This document shows positions 34,370 through 48,081 of a stretch of DNA of 64,000 nucleotides, one piece after another. This stretch comes from Lelliottia amnigena (GTDB lineage Bacteria > Pseudomonadota > Gammaproteobacteria > Enterobacterales > Enterobacteriaceae). The notes beneath the pieces were generated by a model, which worked only from the letters and a program-made list of their open reading frames with translations, did not search any database and was not told the origin of the DNA. Where the stretch lies: assembly GCA_900635465.1 (NCBI GenBank), contig LR134135.1, forward strand, positions 4,030,001-4,094,000, written 5' to 3'. Position 1 is the stretch's first letter. The number at the start of each line of letters is the position of its first letter. Made by a program: the position numbers and the translations under genes.

Positions 34370-35128
34370 TCAGCACAGCTCTAATTGCACGTTGTTATCT
34401 TTAATCACCTGCAACACGCCCGCTGGCGGCATCACATCGGTATATACCGCATTCACCATGCTGATGCTGCCCATGTTCACCATCGCATTACGCCCAAACT
34501 TGGAGTGATCCACCACCAGCATAACGTGGCGGGAATTGTCGATAATCGCGCGTTTGGTGCGGACTTCGTGATAATCAAACTCCAGCAACGAACCGTCGCT
34601 GTCGATGCCGCTGATCCCCAGAATGCCGAAATCGAGGCGGAACTGAGAGATAAAGTCGAGCGTCGCCTCACCGATAATTCCACCGTCGCGGCTACGCAAT
34701 TCGCCACCTGCCAGAATGATGCGGAAATCTTCTTTCTGCATCAGCGTATTGGCCACGTTCAGGTTGTTCGTCACGATGCGCAGATTTTCATGGTTGAGCA
34801 GCGCATGCGCCACCGCTTCTGGCGTGGTCCCGATATCGATAAACAGCGTCGCGCCGTTAGGAATTTGGCTTGCCACTTTATGGGCAATGCGCTCTTTCTC
34901 GGCCGTTTGCGTCGCTTTACGGTCGTGCCATGACGTGTTCACCGAGCTGGAGGGCAAAGCCGCACCGCCGTGATGGCGCAAAATTCGGTTCTGGTCGGCC
35001 AGATCGTTCAAATCACGGCGGATGGTCTGCGGGCTAACGGCAAATTGCTCAACCAACTCTTCGGTGCTGACGTATCCCTGTTTTTTAACCAGTTCGATTA
35101 TGGCGTCATGTCGCTGTGTCTGTTTCAT
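34370..35128 (-). CDS. glpR: GlpR, glycerol-3-phosphate repressor
   Basis: 252 aa, full E. coli length and in frame. A DeoR-type helix-turn-helix is at about residues 20-45 (VSTEELVEQFAVSPQTIRRDLNDL), and the sugar-phosphate sensing domain follows (about 75-235, with FIDIGTTPEAVAHAL). It represses glpD, glpFK, glpTQ and glpACB; glycerol-3-phosphate releases it. Last gene of glpEGR. The operators it would bind stand before glpD at 36.6 kb. Confidence 0.95.
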   Translation of the reverse strand: MKQTQRHDAIIELVKKQGYVSTEELVEQFAVSPQTIRRDLNDLADQNRILRHHGGAALPSSSVNTSWHDRKATQTAEKERIAHKVASQIPNGATLFIDIGTTPEAVAHALLNHENLRIVTNNLNVANTLMQKEDFRIILAGGELRSRDGGIIGEATLDFISQFRLDFGILGISGIDSDGSLLEFDYHEVRTKRAIIDNSRHVMLVVDHSKFGRNAMVNMGSISMVNAVYTDVMPPAGVLQVIKDNNVQLELC

Positions 35129-35143
35129 GAAATATCCCTGGAA

Positions 35144-35974
35144 TTATGTTCGTTTTCGCGCATTCAGCGTATCAGCGAAGGCCATCGCCAGCCCAACGGC
35201 CAGCCCGGTGACATGCGCCCCGTTCGCGATAGACATACCAAACAGATCAAACCATCCGGCAATTAGCCATATTAATGCAAAGGTTATCAAACCGCGCTGC
35301 ATATAAATGCCACTTTCCGGGTCACGCTCACCGCGAAGCCAGGCATATCCCATCAAGGCGTACACCACGCCCGACAAACCGCCAAACCACGGGCCGCTAA
35401 ACTTATGCTGCACATAGCCACTGAGCAAGGCGCTGATAAGGGTGATCACAATCAGCTTGCCGCTGCCGAGTCGTTTCTCAACTGCGCCGCCGAGATACCA
35501 CCACCACAGCAGGTTAAAGAGAATATGCAGAACCGAGAAATGCATCAGCGCGTGAGTAAAGTAGCGCCAGACGTCGTATTGCACTGCTGGACCGTACGGC
35601 CACGCCAGGGCGATCATCACAGGTTGGTCACCGACCACGTTCATGATGATAAACACCAGAATGCAGGCCGCCATCAGCAGCAGCGTAAACGGCCCTGCGC
35701 GTTCGCGCACGGTGGCAAAGAAAGGGAAGCGCTGATAATGCAATCCGCTGTCCATATGGCCGGTGGTCCAGCTCGCAGCCAGATAACGCGGGTCGGCGGG
35801 ATTCTCAAGGAAACGCGCCAGCTCAGCATTCACGCGCTCAGCCTGGCTTTCATCCGCCAGCCAGACGTCAGTTTGCGTATGCTGCTGGATCGTCAGAACG
35901 ACGCCCTGCGTCGCCATGTAATCGACAAACGCCTGAGCGACGCGCGGATTGGTAAAAGAGGTAATCATCAACAT
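35144..35974 (-). CDS. glpG: GlpG, rhomboid intramembrane serine protease
   Basis: 276 aa from ATG 35974 ([14 protein letters not shown]), the E. coli length; an upstream in-frame start at 36001 would add nine residues. An N-terminal cytoplasmic domain of about 90 residues is followed by six membrane helices. The catalytic pair is Ser201 in GLSGVVY and His254 in NGAHVTG. It cuts transmembrane helices within the bilayer. Middle gene of glpEGR, 15 bp before glpR and 47 bp after glpE. Confidence 0.95.
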   Translation of the reverse strand: MLMITSFTNPRVAQAFVDYMATQGVVLTIQQHTQTDVWLADESQAERVNAELARFLENPADPRYLAASWTTGHMDSGLHYQRFPFFATVRERAGPFTLLLMAACILVFIIMNVVGDQPVMIALAWPYGPAVQYDVWRYFTHALMHFSVLHILFNLLWWWYLGGAVEKRLGSGKLIVITLISALLSGYVQHKFSGPWFGGLSGVVYALMGYAWLRGERDPESGIYMQRGLITFALIWLIAGWFDLFGMSIANGAHVTGLAVGLAMAFADTLNARKRT

Positions 35975-36021
35975 GGGCGGCAGTCGCTTAGTTCCACACA
36001 AAGGGGGACAGTATAGAGGTT

Positions 36022-36354
36022 TTAGCCCCCAAACGCGTGCTCAACTTCCGCCGGGAAATGGCGATGCCAGGCGTCAAAGCCACCATCAACACTGTAGACC
36101 GCGTCGTATCCCTGCTGGAGCAGATACTGTGCTGCGCCTTTGCTGCTGTTGCCGTGATAACACATCACCATCACTGGCGTTTCAAAATCGTTATCGCGCA
36201 TAAACGCGCCCAGGGTGTCGTTCGTCAGGTGGAACGCACCCGGCGTATGTCCCATCGCGTAGCTTTGCGGATCGCGGATATCCACCAACACCGCCTTTCC
36301 CTGATGCATTTTCTGATGGGCTTCTTCAACGTTAATGCATTCAAATTGATCCAT
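36022..36354 (-). CDS. glpE: GlpE, single-domain thiosulfate sulfurtransferase
   Basis: 110 aa (E. coli 108). One rhodanese domain with active-site Cys65 in the loop [10 protein letters not shown]. Transfers sulfane sulfur from thiosulfate to thiol acceptors such as thioredoxin. First gene of glpEGR, divergent from glpD. The last residues (EVEHAFGG) differ from E. coli, but the fold region is complete. Confidence 0.94.
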   Translation of the reverse strand: MDQFECINVEEAHQKMHQGKAVLVDIRDPQSYAMGHTPGAFHLTNDTLGAFMRDNDFETPVMVMCYHGNSSKGAAQYLLQQGYDAVYSVDGGFDAWHRHFPAEVEHAFGG

Positions 36355-36391
36355 GGTTTTCTCTTTTCATTATTCAGGTTGGTGCGACGTT

Positions 36392-36485
36392 ACCCTCTCC
36401 TCCAGGGAGAAAAATACACCCGGGTAGAGGAAATCTGCCCGCTATCTCCGTGGGAGAGGGCTGGGGTGAGGGCATCAGACCGCAC
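36392..36485 (+). repeat. Dispersed palindromic repeat, copy in glpE-glpD gap
   Basis: Contains ACCCTCTCCTCCAGGGAGA and, after a 30-base insert, CTATCTCCGTGGGAGAGGGCTGGGGTGAGGGCATCAGACCGCAC, given here as its two parts. The second part is the same core as the copies at 49966-50288 and 63611-63661. It lies upstream of the GlpR operators. Confidence 0.75.
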
Positions 36486-36592
36486 TATTTTACCGCGTAG
36501 TGTACGTCCTGGCGGCGGCTAAACGCCATTATGTTATCTCTATCACTCAAAATTGTTTTTTTGATGTTACCAAAAACGCGTTCCTTTGCTAT

Positions 36593-36630
36593 TATGAGCG
36601 ATATCGAACATTTATGAGCTTTAACGAAAG
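36593..36630 (+). promoter_or_regulatory. GlpR operator pair before glpD
   Basis: TATGAGCGATATCGAACATT (36593-36612) is an excellent match to the GlpR palindrome WATKTTCGWTAWCGAMCATW. Directly next to it TTATGAGCTTTAACGAAAGT (36611-36630) is a weaker second copy. Tandem operators overlapping the glpD promoter are known in E. coli, so glycerol-3-phosphate induction through GlpR is expected. Confidence 0.8.
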
Positions 36631-36644
36631 TGCATGAGGGTGAC

Positions 36645-38153
36645 ATGGAAACCAAAGATCTGATTGTGATAGGCGGCGGCATCAACGGTGCCGGCATCGC
36701 GGCAGATGCCGCAGGACGCGGTTTATCTGTATTGATGCTGGAAGCCAACGATCTCGCCTGTGCGACATCGTCCGCCAGCTCCAAACTGATCCACGGCGGC
36801 CTGCGCTACCTGGAACACTACGAATTCCGTCTGGTCAGCGAAGCGCTGGCCGAGCGTGAAGTTTTACTTAAAATGGCTCCGCATCTGGCGATTCCGATGC
36901 GTTTCCGCCTGCCTCATCGCCCGCATTTGCGCCCCGCGTGGATGATTCGTATCGGTCTGTTTATGTACGATCATCTGGGTAAACGCACCAGTCTTCCCGC
37001 CTCTACCGGTTTGCGTTTTGGCGCAGATTCGGTGCTGAAACCGGAAATCGTGCGCGGTTTCGAATATTCCGACTGTTGGGTGGACGATGCCCGCCTCGTA
37101 CTCGCGAATGCGCAGATGGTGGTGAAGAAAGAGGGTGAAGTGAAAACCCGCACCCGTGCGACCGCCGCTCGCCGTGAAAACGGCCTGTGGATTGTCGATG
37201 CCGAAGATATTGATACCGGCGAGAAATTCAGCTGGCAGGCGCGCGGTCTGGTCAACGCCACCGGCCCGTGGGTGAAACAGTTCTTCGACGACGGTATGCA
37301 TCTGCCCTCCCCATACGGTATTCGCCTGATCAAAGGCAGCCACATCGTCGTTCCACGTGCGCATACCCAGAAACAGGCTTACATCCTGCAAAACGAAGAT
37401 AAGCGCATCGTGTTTGTTATTCCGTGGATGGATGATTTCTCTATCATTGGTACCACTGACGTGGAGTACAACGGCGATCCGAAAAACGTCGAGATCGACG
37501 AGAATGAAATTGGCTATTTGCTGAAGGTGTACAACGCGCACTTCAAGAAACAGCTGGGGCGTGATGACGTGGTCTGGACTTACTCTGGCGTGCGTCCGCT
37601 GTGCGATGATGAGTCAGATTCACCGCAGGCAATCACCCGTGACTACACGCTGGATATTCACGACGTGGATGGCCAGGCACCGCTGCTGTCGGTATTTGGC
37701 GGTAAACTGACGACCTACCGTAAGCTGGCTGAACATGCGCTGGAAAAACTGACGCCGTACTACAAAAATATCGGTCCGGCCTGGACGAAAGGCGCAACGC
37801 TGCCTGGCGGAGACATCGGCAGCAACCGCGATGATTACGCCGCAAAACTGCGCCGCCGCTATCCGTTCATTACCGAATCGATGGCCCGCCACTTCGCACG
37901 CACCTATGGCAGCAATACCGAGCTGATCCTCGGTGAAGCGCAAAGTATTGCCGATCTGGGCGAGCATTTTGGGCATGAGCTTTATGAAGCAGAGTTGCGT
38001 TATCTGGTTGAACACGAATGGGTGCGTCGCCTGGACGATGCAATCTGGCGTCGTACCAAAGAAGGGATGTGGCTTGATGCCGAGCAGCAGTCTCGCGTAG
38101 CGCAATGGCTGGCGCAAAATGCGGGAAAGGGTGAGCTGTCGTTAGCGTCCTGA
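36645..38153 (+). CDS. glpD: GlpD, aerobic glycerol-3-phosphate dehydrogenase
   Basis: 502 aa (E. coli 501) from ATG 36645 (METKDLIVIGGG), with GAGGGTGAC as ribosome site; the frame is open to 36630 but without one. The FAD-binding GGGINGAGIAADAAGRG lies at residues 10-26 and SSKLIHGGLRYLE follows. It oxidises glycerol-3-phosphate to dihydroxyacetone phosphate at the inner membrane and passes electrons to ubiquinone. It ends in a region of repeats. Confidence 0.97.
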   Translation: METKDLIVIGGGINGAGIAADAAGRGLSVLMLEANDLACATSSASSKLIHGGLRYLEHYEFRLVSEALAEREVLLKMAPHLAIPMRFRLPHRPHLRPAWMIRIGLFMYDHLGKRTSLPASTGLRFGADSVLKPEIVRGFEYSDCWVDDARLVLANAQMVVKKEGEVKTRTRATAARRENGLWIVDAEDIDTGEKFSWQARGLVNATGPWVKQFFDDGMHLPSPYGIRLIKGSHIVVPRAHTQKQAYILQNEDKRIVFVIPWMDDFSIIGTTDVEYNGDPKNVEIDENEIGYLLKVYNAHFKKQLGRDDVVWTYSGVRPLCDDESDSPQAITRDYTLDIHDVDGQAPLLSVFGGKLTTYRKLAEHALEKLTPYYKNIGPAWTKGATLPGGDIGSNRDDYAAKLRRRYPFITESMARHFARTYGSNTELILGEAQSIADLGEHFGHELYEAELRYLVEHEWVRRLDDAIWRRTKEGMWLDAEQQSRVAQWLAQNAGKGELSLAS

Positions 38154-38157
38154 GTCG

Positions 38158-38356
38158 GTGCGGTCTGATGCCCTCACCCCAACCCTCTCCCACAGGGAGA
38201 GGGAGCAATACTGAGATCGCTTTCCCACTGGGAGCAGAAGCAAAGCTGAGATCGCCTTCCCCCCGGGAGCTGGAGCAAAGCTGAAATCGCCCACTGGGGA
38301 AGGCGCAGACCCAGATCTTCTCCTACTGGCTTTCATAGTGGAGCGGGAGAAAACAT
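38158..38356 (-). repeat. Dispersed palindromic repeat and decayed copies after glpD
   Basis: 38158-38207 is a clean reverse-orientation copy: GTGCGGTCTGATGCCCTCAC, CCCAACCCTCTCCC, then ACAGGGAGAGGGAGC. It is followed by three shortened units with the pattern GCAAAGCTGAGATCGCCTTCCCCCCGGGAGC (quoted as a type only) at about 38210-38300. The gap glpD-glgP (312 bp) thus holds repeats and a terminator and no gene. Confidence 0.75.
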
Positions 38357-38390
38357 TAAAAAAGGCAACTTACGTTGCCTTTTTGCTTTT
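38357..38390. terminator. glpD / glgP terminator
   Basis: AAAAGGCAAC (38360-38369) / GTTGCCTTTT (38374-38383) with loop TTAC, A run before and T run after, so it can stop glpD and, in reverse, glgP. Shares its core with the hairpins in the 49.97-50.29 kb array. Confidence 0.88.
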
Positions 38391-38465
38391 ACTTCTGTGC
38401 GGTGTGCCAGCCCTATAAAACAGCGCTGAGCAGCCCCTCTCCCCTAAGGGAAGAGGGTAAGCGGT

Positions 38466-40928
<2,463 letters not shown>

Positions 40929-42365
40929 TTACGACTTCAAGCGTTGATAAAGATCGCGGTAGGACTGCGCCGCAACGTGCCAACTAAAATCCATCGCCAT
41001 CGCCTGGCGTTGCACGAAACGCCACAAAGAGGGACGCGACCATAATACAAATGCCCGCCGAATCGCCCGTAGCAGCGACCAGGCATTGCTGTCTTCAAAT
41101 GCAAATCCGGTGGCGATGCCGTCCGCCAGATTCTCAAGCGAGGTGTCGGACACCGTATCCGCCAGCCCACCCGTGCGTCGTACTAACGGCAGCGTGCCGT
41201 ATTTCAATCCGTAGAGCTGCGTTAAGCCACACGGTTCAAAGCGGCTCGGCACAAGGATCACGTCGGAACCGCCCATAATGCGATGGGAGAACGCTTCGTG
41301 ATAACCAATCTGCACACCGACTTGCCCCGGGTGTTCCGCGGCAGCAGCAAGGAAACCTTCCTGCAATACCGGATCGCCCGCGCCAAGAAGCGCCAGTTGG
41401 CCGCCCTGCTCCAGCAATCCAGGGAGTGCTTCGAGCACCAAATCCAGCCCTTTCTGGCTAGTGAGACGGCTCACCACCGCAAACAGCGGGACTTTGTCGT
41501 TCACTTTAAGTCCCATCGCCACTTGCAGTTGCCGTTTGTTCTCGGCCTTGTCTTCAACCGAATCACGGTTAAAGCGCGATGCCAGCAAAAGATCGGTTTC
41601 CGGGTTCCAGATATTTTCGTCCACACCGTTCAGAATGCCCGTCAGGCGTCCTTCACGCTGGCGTTGACGCAGCAACCCTTCCATCCCATATCCAAACTCC
41701 GGCTCGGTGATTTCGCGGGCATACGTCGGGCTGACCGCCGTAATATGATCGGCGTAATACAGTCCAGCCTTCAGGAACGAAATCTGCCCGTTAAACTCCA
41801 GGCCGTGCATGTTATAGAACGACCATGGCAGATCGATTTCATTCATGTGATGGGCATAATACATGCCCTGATACGCCAGGTTGTGCACCGTGAAGACCGA
41901 CTTTGCCGGATGGCCACGCGCCGCGAGGTAAGCCGGTGCAAGACCGGCGTGCCAGTCGTGCGCATGGACAATATCCGGACGCCAGAACGGGTCCAGACCG
42001 GTCGCCATTTCCGCCCCGACCCAACCGAGCAGCGCAAAACGCAGCACGTTGTCGGTATAAGCGAATAAGTTCGTGTCGTGGTACGGACTCCCTGGACGAT
42101 CGTAAAGGTGCGGCGCGTCAATCAGGTAAATACCGACGCCATTGTAATGTCCAAACAGCAGGGTGATGCGCCCGGCGAACGTGTCGCGACGGCTCACCAC
42201 CTGCGCGTCGGGAATGCCACGACGAATATCAGGGAAAGCGGGCAACAACACGCGCGTGTCGATGCCCTCTGCAATTTGTGCCGCTGGTAATGCGCCGAGC
42301 ACATCCGCCAACCCGCCCGTTTTCAGCAGCGGGAACATCTCTGAACAGACATGTAAAACCTGCAT
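40929..42365 (-). CDS. glgA: GlgA, glycogen synthase
   Basis: 478 aa from ATG 42365 ([21 protein letters not shown]), one more than E. coli; the ATG one codon earlier (42368) is equally possible. KTGGLAD at residues 15-21 is the ADP-glucose loop of GT5 enzymes, and [18 protein letters not shown] in the second half holds the catalytic Glu. It extends alpha-1,4-glucan from ADP-glucose. The start overlaps the glgC stop. Confidence 0.96.
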   Translation of the reverse strand: MQVLHVCSEMFPLLKTGGLADVLGALPAAQIAEGIDTRVLLPAFPDIRRGIPDAQVVSRRDTFAGRITLLFGHYNGVGIYLIDAPHLYDRPGSPYHDTNLFAYTDNVLRFALLGWVGAEMATGLDPFWRPDIVHAHDWHAGLAPAYLAARGHPAKSVFTVHNLAYQGMYYAHHMNEIDLPWSFYNMHGLEFNGQISFLKAGLYYADHITAVSPTYAREITEPEFGYGMEGLLRQRQREGRLTGILNGVDENIWNPETDLLLASRFNRDSVEDKAENKRQLQVAMGLKVNDKVPLFAVVSRLTSQKGLDLVLEALPGLLEQGGQLALLGAGDPVLQEGFLAAAAEHPGQVGVQIGYHEAFSHRIMGGSDVILVPSRFEPCGLTQLYGLKYGTLPLVRRTGGLADTVSDTSLENLADGIATGFAFEDSNAWSLLRAIRRAFVLWSRPSLWRFVQRQAMAMDFSWHVAAQSYRDLYQRLKS

Positions 42366-43660
42366 CATCGCTCCTGTTTGATCTGCAGTTTGCGCAGCAT
42401 TTCACGCGTGACCAGTACAATGCCCTCTTCTGAGCGGTAGAAACGACGCGCGTCTTCTTCCGCATTTTCGCCAATCACCATGCCTTCCGGGATAATACAG
42501 GCGCGGTCAATGACGCAGCGACGCAATCGGCACGAACGCCCGATCCACACATCCGGCAGCAATACTGACGAATCAATATTGCAGAAGGAATTGATCCGCA
42601 CACGCGGGAACAGCACTGATTGCACAACGACTGAACCGGAAATAATACAGCCCCCCGACACCAGCGAGTTCAGGGTCATGCCGTGGCTTCCGGAACGGTC
42701 CTGCACGAATTTCGCGGGCGGGAGCGATTCCATATGCGTGCGAATCGGCCAGTTCTGGTCATACATATCCAGCTCAGGCGTCACAGACGCTAAATCCAGG
42801 TTCGCTTTCCAGTACGCTTCAAGCGTGCCGACGTCGCGCCAGTACGGTTCTGCTGTTGGGTCAGACTGCACACAGGACAACGGGAAGGGATGTGCATAAG
42901 CCATGCCAGCTTTGGTAATTTTCGGGATGATGTCTTTGCCAAAGTCGTGACTGGAGTTCTCGTCTTTGTCGTCCTCTTCCAGCAGGTCGTAAAGGTATTC
43001 TGCATCAAAGATATAGATACCCATGCTGGCGAGCGATTTGGTCGGGTCTGACGGCATGGTCGGCGGATTCGCCGGTTTTTCGACGAAATCAATAATGAGA
43101 TCGTTTTCGTCCACGTCCATCACGCCAAACGCCGTCGCCTCAGCAACGGGCACCGGCAGACACGCGACGGTGCAACGCGCCCCTTTTTCGACGTGGTCGA
43201 TCAGCATGTGCGAGTAGTCCTGCTTATAAATATGGTCACCCGCAAGGATAACGATGTATTCCGCGCCGTAGCGACGAATGATGTCGAGGTTTTGCGTGAC
43301 CGCATCCGCCGTGCCGCGATACCAGTTTTCACCGTGAACGCGCTGCTGGGCCGGAAGCAGATCGACAAACTCGTTCATCTCTTCGCTGAAGAATGACCAG
43401 CCGCGCTGGATGTGCTGCACCAGCGTGTGCGACTGATACTGAGTGATGACACCGATACGGCGAATACCGGAGTTAAGGCAGTTCGACAATGCAAAATCAA
43501 TAATGCGGAACTTACCACCAAAGTGAACGGCAGGCTTAGCACGCTTGATGGTCAAATCTTTTAGACGGGTACCACGTCCACCGGCAAGAATCAGCGCAAC
43601 CGTTTTTAAGGGCAACTGGCGCGCTAACATCAAGGGATCGTTCTTCTCTAATCTAACCAT
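42365..43660 (-). CDS. glgC: GlgC, glucose-1-phosphate adenylyltransferase
   Basis: 431 aa from ATG 43660 ([15 protein letters not shown]), the E. coli length; the frame continues 12 codons upstream, but those do not match the family. The nucleotide loop is [15 protein letters not shown]-terminal beta-helix of hexapeptide repeats (about 300-420) binds the activator fructose-1,6-bisphosphate. It makes ADP-glucose, the committed step of glycogen synthesis. The AAGGAG ribosome site could be hidden by CsrA, as known in E. coli. It lies 17 bp after glgX. Confidence 0.96.
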   Translation of the reverse strand: MVRLEKNDPLMLARQLPLKTVALILAGGRGTRLKDLTIKRAKPAVHFGGKFRIIDFALSNCLNSGIRRIGVITQYQSHTLVQHIQRGWSFFSEEMNEFVDLLPAQQRVHGENWYRGTADAVTQNLDIIRRYGAEYIVILAGDHIYKQDYSHMLIDHVEKGARCTVACLPVPVAEATAFGVMDVDENDLIIDFVEKPANPPTMPSDPTKSLASMGIYIFDAEYLYDLLEEDDKDENSSHDFGKDIIPKITKAGMAYAHPFPLSCVQSDPTAEPYWRDVGTLEAYWKANLDLASVTPELDMYDQNWPIRTHMESLPPAKFVQDRSGSHGMTLNSLVSGGCIISGSVVVQSVLFPRVRINSFCNIDSSVLLPDVWIGRSCRLRRCVIDRACIIPEGMVIGENAEEDARRFYRSEEGIVLVTREMLRKLQIKQER

Positions 43661-43677
43661 GACTAACTCCTTTTTTA

Positions 43678-45651
43678 TCATCTTTGGAATACACACACTC
43701 CGTGCGCAGGCCCGTGCCAGACAGCCGCCACTACCGGATTATCCTCTCCAGCAAAAGGAGGAATGGCGCGCCACTCCCCGTCAGGTAAAACAATTTCAAC
43801 GACATCTTGCGTCGCGTTAAACGTGATGAGCCAGTTATCCGAAAGCAGGATTTGCAGGCACGGAATACCGTTCTGCCACTCTGGCGCGCTCAACGGCTGC
43901 GCATCTTTATTTAACCAGCGGACGTTACCGTCACCCTCTTCCCACCACGTATCCGCAGTGAGTGCGGGAATGCGCTGGCGAAGCTGAATCAGCGCCGCCG
44001 TGAAATGCGTGAGTCCGCTATTCGCCTGTTCCCAGTCGAGCCAGGTTAAGGGGTTATCCTGACAATACGCATTGTTGTTGCCGTGCTGACTGTGACCCTG
44101 TTCATCACCGGCCAACAACATCGGCGTCCCCTGTGAAAGCAGCAATGTTGTCAGAAGCGCATGGACGCTGGCGCGTCGCCGCTCGATGACATCCTGACTG
44201 CCGCCTAACCCTTCTATACCATGATTGAAACTGTGGTTATTGTTAGTGCCATCGCGATTTTCCTCACCGTTCGCCTCATTGTGTTTCTGATTGAAACAAA
44301 CGCAGTCGCGAAGGGTAAATCCGTCGTGCGCCGTCACCAGATTGACCGTGGAGAACGGTTTTCGCCCCTGACGCTTAAACACATCGCTGGAGGCGGAAAA
44401 TCGTCCGGCAAACTCACCCAGCGACAAACTTCTTTCGAGCCAAAAACGGCGCGTCGCATCGCGGAAATGATCGTTCCACTCCGCAAATGGCGGCGGGAAA
44501 TTCCCCACCTGATAGCCGCCTTCACCGATGTCCCACGGTTCAGCGATCAGCTTCACGCGCGAGAGCACCGGACAGTTTTTAATCGCCTCAAGCAACGGCG
44601 CCTGCTGGCTGAACGACGGCGTTCTGCCCATCACCGAAGCCAGATCGAAGCGGAAACCGTCGATATGGAAAGTCTCAACCCAGTATTTCAGGCACGCGTG
44701 CGCATACTCCGCCACTGCCGGATGACTGAGATTGAGGGTGTTACCGCAGCCGGTCCAGTTGTGATAATCGCCATCTTCCCTGATCCAATAATAGCTACGG
44801 TTATCGATTCCGCGCAGCGAGAGCGTCGGTCCGTCGAGATCCAGCTCCGCGCTGTGGTTCAGCACCACGTCCAGAATCACCTCAATACCCGCCTGATGCA
44901 GCGCTTTTACGGCATCACGAAACTCGTCGCGCGCTCTCTCGGGATGCGAGGCGTAGCGCGGATCAAGGGCAAACATCGCCAGCGGGTTATAGCCCCAGTA
45001 ATTGGTCAGCCCAAGCCGCTGCAAACGCGGCTCGCTGGCAAAATGCCAGATCGGCAAGAGTTCAAGCGAGGTGATGCCGAGATGTTGAAGATAGGCAATC
45101 ATCACCGGATGGCCGAGCGCCTTGTAGGTGCCGCGGATCTCTTTCGGGATCGCCGGGTGCAGATACGTCAGCCCTTTTACGTGGGCCTCGTAAATCACCG
45201 TGTTGCCCCACGGAATGTCGGGTGAGCTGTCGCCTTCCCAGTCATACACATCGCTCACAACCACGCTTCTGGGCGCAATGGCTGCGCTATCGCGGGGATC
45301 GGGCTGCTGTTCGCCATCCAGGAAAAGGGGATCGTCTTTGACATCGCCTTCCACGCGCAGCGCGCAGGGGTCGAGCAGTAATTTAGCCGGATTGAAGCGC
45401 AACCCGTGCTCAGGCTGCCAGGGGCCATGGACGCGAAAACCGTAACGCAACCCTGGCTTGCCGTCTTCAAGATAGCCGTGCCAGATATCCCCTTCCCGCG
45501 CAGGCAGATCGTAGCGATATTCGTTGCCTTCGCGGTCAAACACACAGAGTTCTACCCGCTCCGCATGGGCGGAAAAGAGGGTGAAATTCACCCCTTTGCC
45601 GTCAAAACTGGCGCCGAGCGGTGCGGGTTTTCCTACCGTGAGTTGGGTCAT
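43678..45651 (-). CDS. glgX: GlgX, glycogen debranching enzyme
   Basis: 657 aa, same as E. coli. An N-terminal CBM48-like domain (about 10-110) and a GH13 barrel with [14 protein letters not shown] region I (VVLNHSAE), [12 protein letters not shown] (nucleophile Asp), LIAEPWD (acid Glu) and [10 protein letters not shown]. It removes side chains shortened by GlgP. Its ATG overlaps the glgB stop by four bases. Confidence 0.97.
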   Translation of the reverse strand: MTQLTVGKPAPLGASFDGKGVNFTLFSAHAERVELCVFDREGNEYRYDLPAREGDIWHGYLEDGKPGLRYGFRVHGPWQPEHGLRFNPAKLLLDPCALRVEGDVKDDPLFLDGEQQPDPRDSAAIAPRSVVVSDVYDWEGDSSPDIPWGNTVIYEAHVKGLTYLHPAIPKEIRGTYKALGHPVMIAYLQHLGITSLELLPIWHFASEPRLQRLGLTNYWGYNPLAMFALDPRYASHPERARDEFRDAVKALHQAGIEVILDVVLNHSAELDLDGPTLSLRGIDNRSYYWIREDGDYHNWTGCGNTLNLSHPAVAEYAHACLKYWVETFHIDGFRFDLASVMGRTPSFSQQAPLLEAIKNCPVLSRVKLIAEPWDIGEGGYQVGNFPPPFAEWNDHFRDATRRFWLERSLSLGEFAGRFSASSDVFKRQGRKPFSTVNLVTAHDGFTLRDCVCFNQKHNEANGEENRDGTNNNHSFNHGIEGLGGSQDVIERRRASVHALLTTLLLSQGTPMLLAGDEQGHSQHGNNNAYCQDNPLTWLDWEQANSGLTHFTAALIQLRQRIPALTADTWWEEGDGNVRWLNKDAQPLSAPEWQNGIPCLQILLSDNWLITFNATQDVVEIVLPDGEWRAIPPFAGEDNPVVAAVWHGPAHGVCVFQR

Positions 45652-47836
45652 TCACCCTCCCGGACGAGCCAAATGGTGGACAGCGGTGGCAGCGTGAGGC
45701 TTAACGAGTTGGGTCGGCCATGACTTTCATATTCATCGCTGTGAACCGCACCCGCATTGCCCGCGTTGCTACCGTGATAATGGCTGGAGTCGGTATTGAG
45801 GATTTCGCGCCATTTACCTGGCTGATTAATACCAAAGCGATAATGCGGGCGCGGCACAGGCGTAAAGTTACTGGCCACAATGATTTCATTGCCCGCACTG
45901 TCGCGACGCACAAAAATAAACACCGAGCGCTCGTGGTCATCCACCACCAGCCATTCAAACCCGTACGAATCAAAATCCAGCTCGTGCAGGGCTTTGTGAT
46001 GGCGATAGGTCAGGTTGAGATCGCGCACCAGACGTTGCACGCCGTGGTGCCAGTTGTCGCCGCCTTCCAGCAGATGCCAGTCGAGGCTGGAGTCGTGATT
46101 CCACTCCCGTCCCTGAGCAAACTCATTGCCCATAAACAGCAGTTTTTTACCCGGGAAGGCAAACATCCAGCCGTAGTAGGCGCGCAGGTTGGCAAATTTT
46201 TGCCATGCGTCGCCCGGCATGCGGTCGAGAATCGATTTCTTACCGTGGACCACTTCATCGTGCGACAGCGGCAGCACGAAGTTTTCGGTGTTGTTGTAGA
46301 GCATCCCGAAAGTGAGTTTGTCGTGGTGATACTTACGGAACACGGGATCGAGCTTGAAATAATCCAGCGTGTCGTGCATCCAGCCAAGATTCCACTTGTA
46401 CCAGAAGCCCAGCCCGCCCATTGACGGTGGACGCGACACGCCAGGGAAATCGGTCGACTCTTCCGCCATCGTCACCGCTCCCGGCACCTGCTCGCCGAGA
46501 ATACGGTTCGTGTTGCGCAGGAATTCAATGGCTTCGAGGTTTTCACGGCCGCCGTACTCATTCGGGATCCACTCGCCCTCTTTGCGGCTGTAATCGCGAT
46601 AAATCATCGACGCCACCGCATCCACGCGCAATGCGTCAATACCAAAGCGTTCAATCCAGTACAGCGCATTGCCGACCAGATAGTTCGCCACTTCGCGACG
46701 CCCGTAGTTATAAATCAGGGTATTCCAGTCCTGATGATAACCTTCGCGCGGATCGCTGTGTTCGTACAAATCGGTGCCGTCAAATTCCGAAAGACCAAAA
46801 TCATCGGACGGGAAATGACCCGGCACCCCAGTCGAGAATGACGCTCAATCCGGCGGCGTGGGCGGCGTTGATGAAATAGCGGAAATCATCGCGCGTCCCG
46901 AAACGGCGCGTTGGCGCGTAAAGCCCCGTGGGCTGATAGCCCCAGCTACCGTCGAACGGGTGTTCATTAATCGGCAGCAGTTCCAGATGGGTAAAGCCCA
47001 TCCATTTGGCGTACGGCACCAGCTGATCCGCCAGTTCCCGATAGCTCAGCCAGAAATTATTGTCGGTATGACGACGCCATGAGCCCAGATGTACTTCGTA
47101 AATCGAAATCGGCGCATCAAAATTATTCGCCTGTTTGCGCTCTTCGCTCTGAACGACTTTCTCCGGCAGCCCGCAAATCAGCGAGGCGGTGGCCGGGCGC
47201 ATTTGTGCTTCAAAGGCATACGGATCGGCTTTGACCCGCAGCTTGCCGTGGGCATCGATCATCTCGAACTTATACAGCTGGCCATTGTGCGCGCCGGGGA
47301 TGAACAGTTCCCAGATGCCGGACTCACGACGCAGACGCATCGGGTGGCGGCGGCCATCCCAGTAGTTGAACTGACCCACAACCGAGACGCGCTGCGCGTT
47401 GGGTGCCCACACGGAAAAACGCGTTCCGGTGATGCCGTCCATCGTATCAGCATGTGCGCCCAGCGTTTCGTAGGGGCGTAAATGGGTGCCTTCAGACAGC
47501 AGCCAGGCGTCCATTTCTTGGATCAGGGGGGCCAAAGCTGTAGGGATCGTCAATCAGGTTTTCTTGTCCATGCCAGAGCACGGCAAGCTGATAACGGAAG
47601 ATATTTTTACGGCGGGGGATCACGCCAGAAAAGAAACCGCGCGAGTCGAGGCACTCAAGCTTGCCCACTTTTCGGCCAGTTTTGGGTTCAATGACCCACA
47701 CTTCAGTGGCATCAGGTAACAACGCACGGACTTCCAGCCCCACCTCTGTTGGGTGCATACCCAGCACAGAAAATGGGTCGGAAAAATGACCCGCAATTAG
47801 CGCATTTATCACGTCTCTATCAATACGATCGGACAT
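45648..47836 (-). pseudogene. glgB: GlgB, 1,4-alpha-glucan branching enzyme, two frameshifts
   Basis: GH13 enzyme that makes alpha-1,6 branches in glycogen. Start [17 protein letters not shown] at ATG 47836, with a weak alternative three codons earlier. The frame breaks at six G (47526-47531), where five would read [16 protein letters not shown], and again at four C (46826-46829), where three would read [15 protein letters not shown]. With both removed it has 729 codons (728 aa, as E. coli). The catalytic regions [13 protein letters not shown] and [10 protein letters not shown] are intact. First gene of glgBXCAP. Both indels are homopolymer insertions and are probably errors. Confidence 0.93.
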
Positions 47837-48040
47837 GGTATTCATCCTGTTTTTTTAATGTCGTCCTATTTAAGCGCTCCGGAACGACTTTTAATGTGAC
47901 CTGAACGATGCAGCAAAATTGTCCAATCTGCTCCGTCCCACCCTCAGGTAAGAATTCAATCTCCCTTAAAGCATAGCCAACGCTCTACATCACTCCCGAT
48001 AAAAAATGTGACATCTGCGTTTTTACTCCATGTAGTACGC
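47837..48040 (-). promoter_or_regulatory. glgB upstream region
   Basis: About 200 bp between asd and glgB, A/T-rich and without a gene. It should carry the main promoter of glgBXCAP. I see no operator I can name with confidence. Confidence 0.4.
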
Positions 48041-48066
48041 AAAAAAAAGGGGTGAAAATCACCCCT
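48041..48066 (-). terminator. asd terminator
   Basis: On the minus strand AGGGGTGA, loop TTT, TCACCCCT, then eight T. A textbook intrinsic terminator, 16 bases after the asd stop. Confidence 0.93.
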
Positions 48067-48081
48067 GTGTTGAAAAATTTA

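Noticed and set aside
44221..45225. 334-codon open frame opposite glgX
   Set aside because: Shadow of a full-length conserved gene; no start signal and no recognisable domain.
47492..47845. 117-codon ORF as a separate small glycogen protein
   Set aside because: It is the N-terminus of GlgB before a one-base insertion; downstream pieces complete the enzyme.
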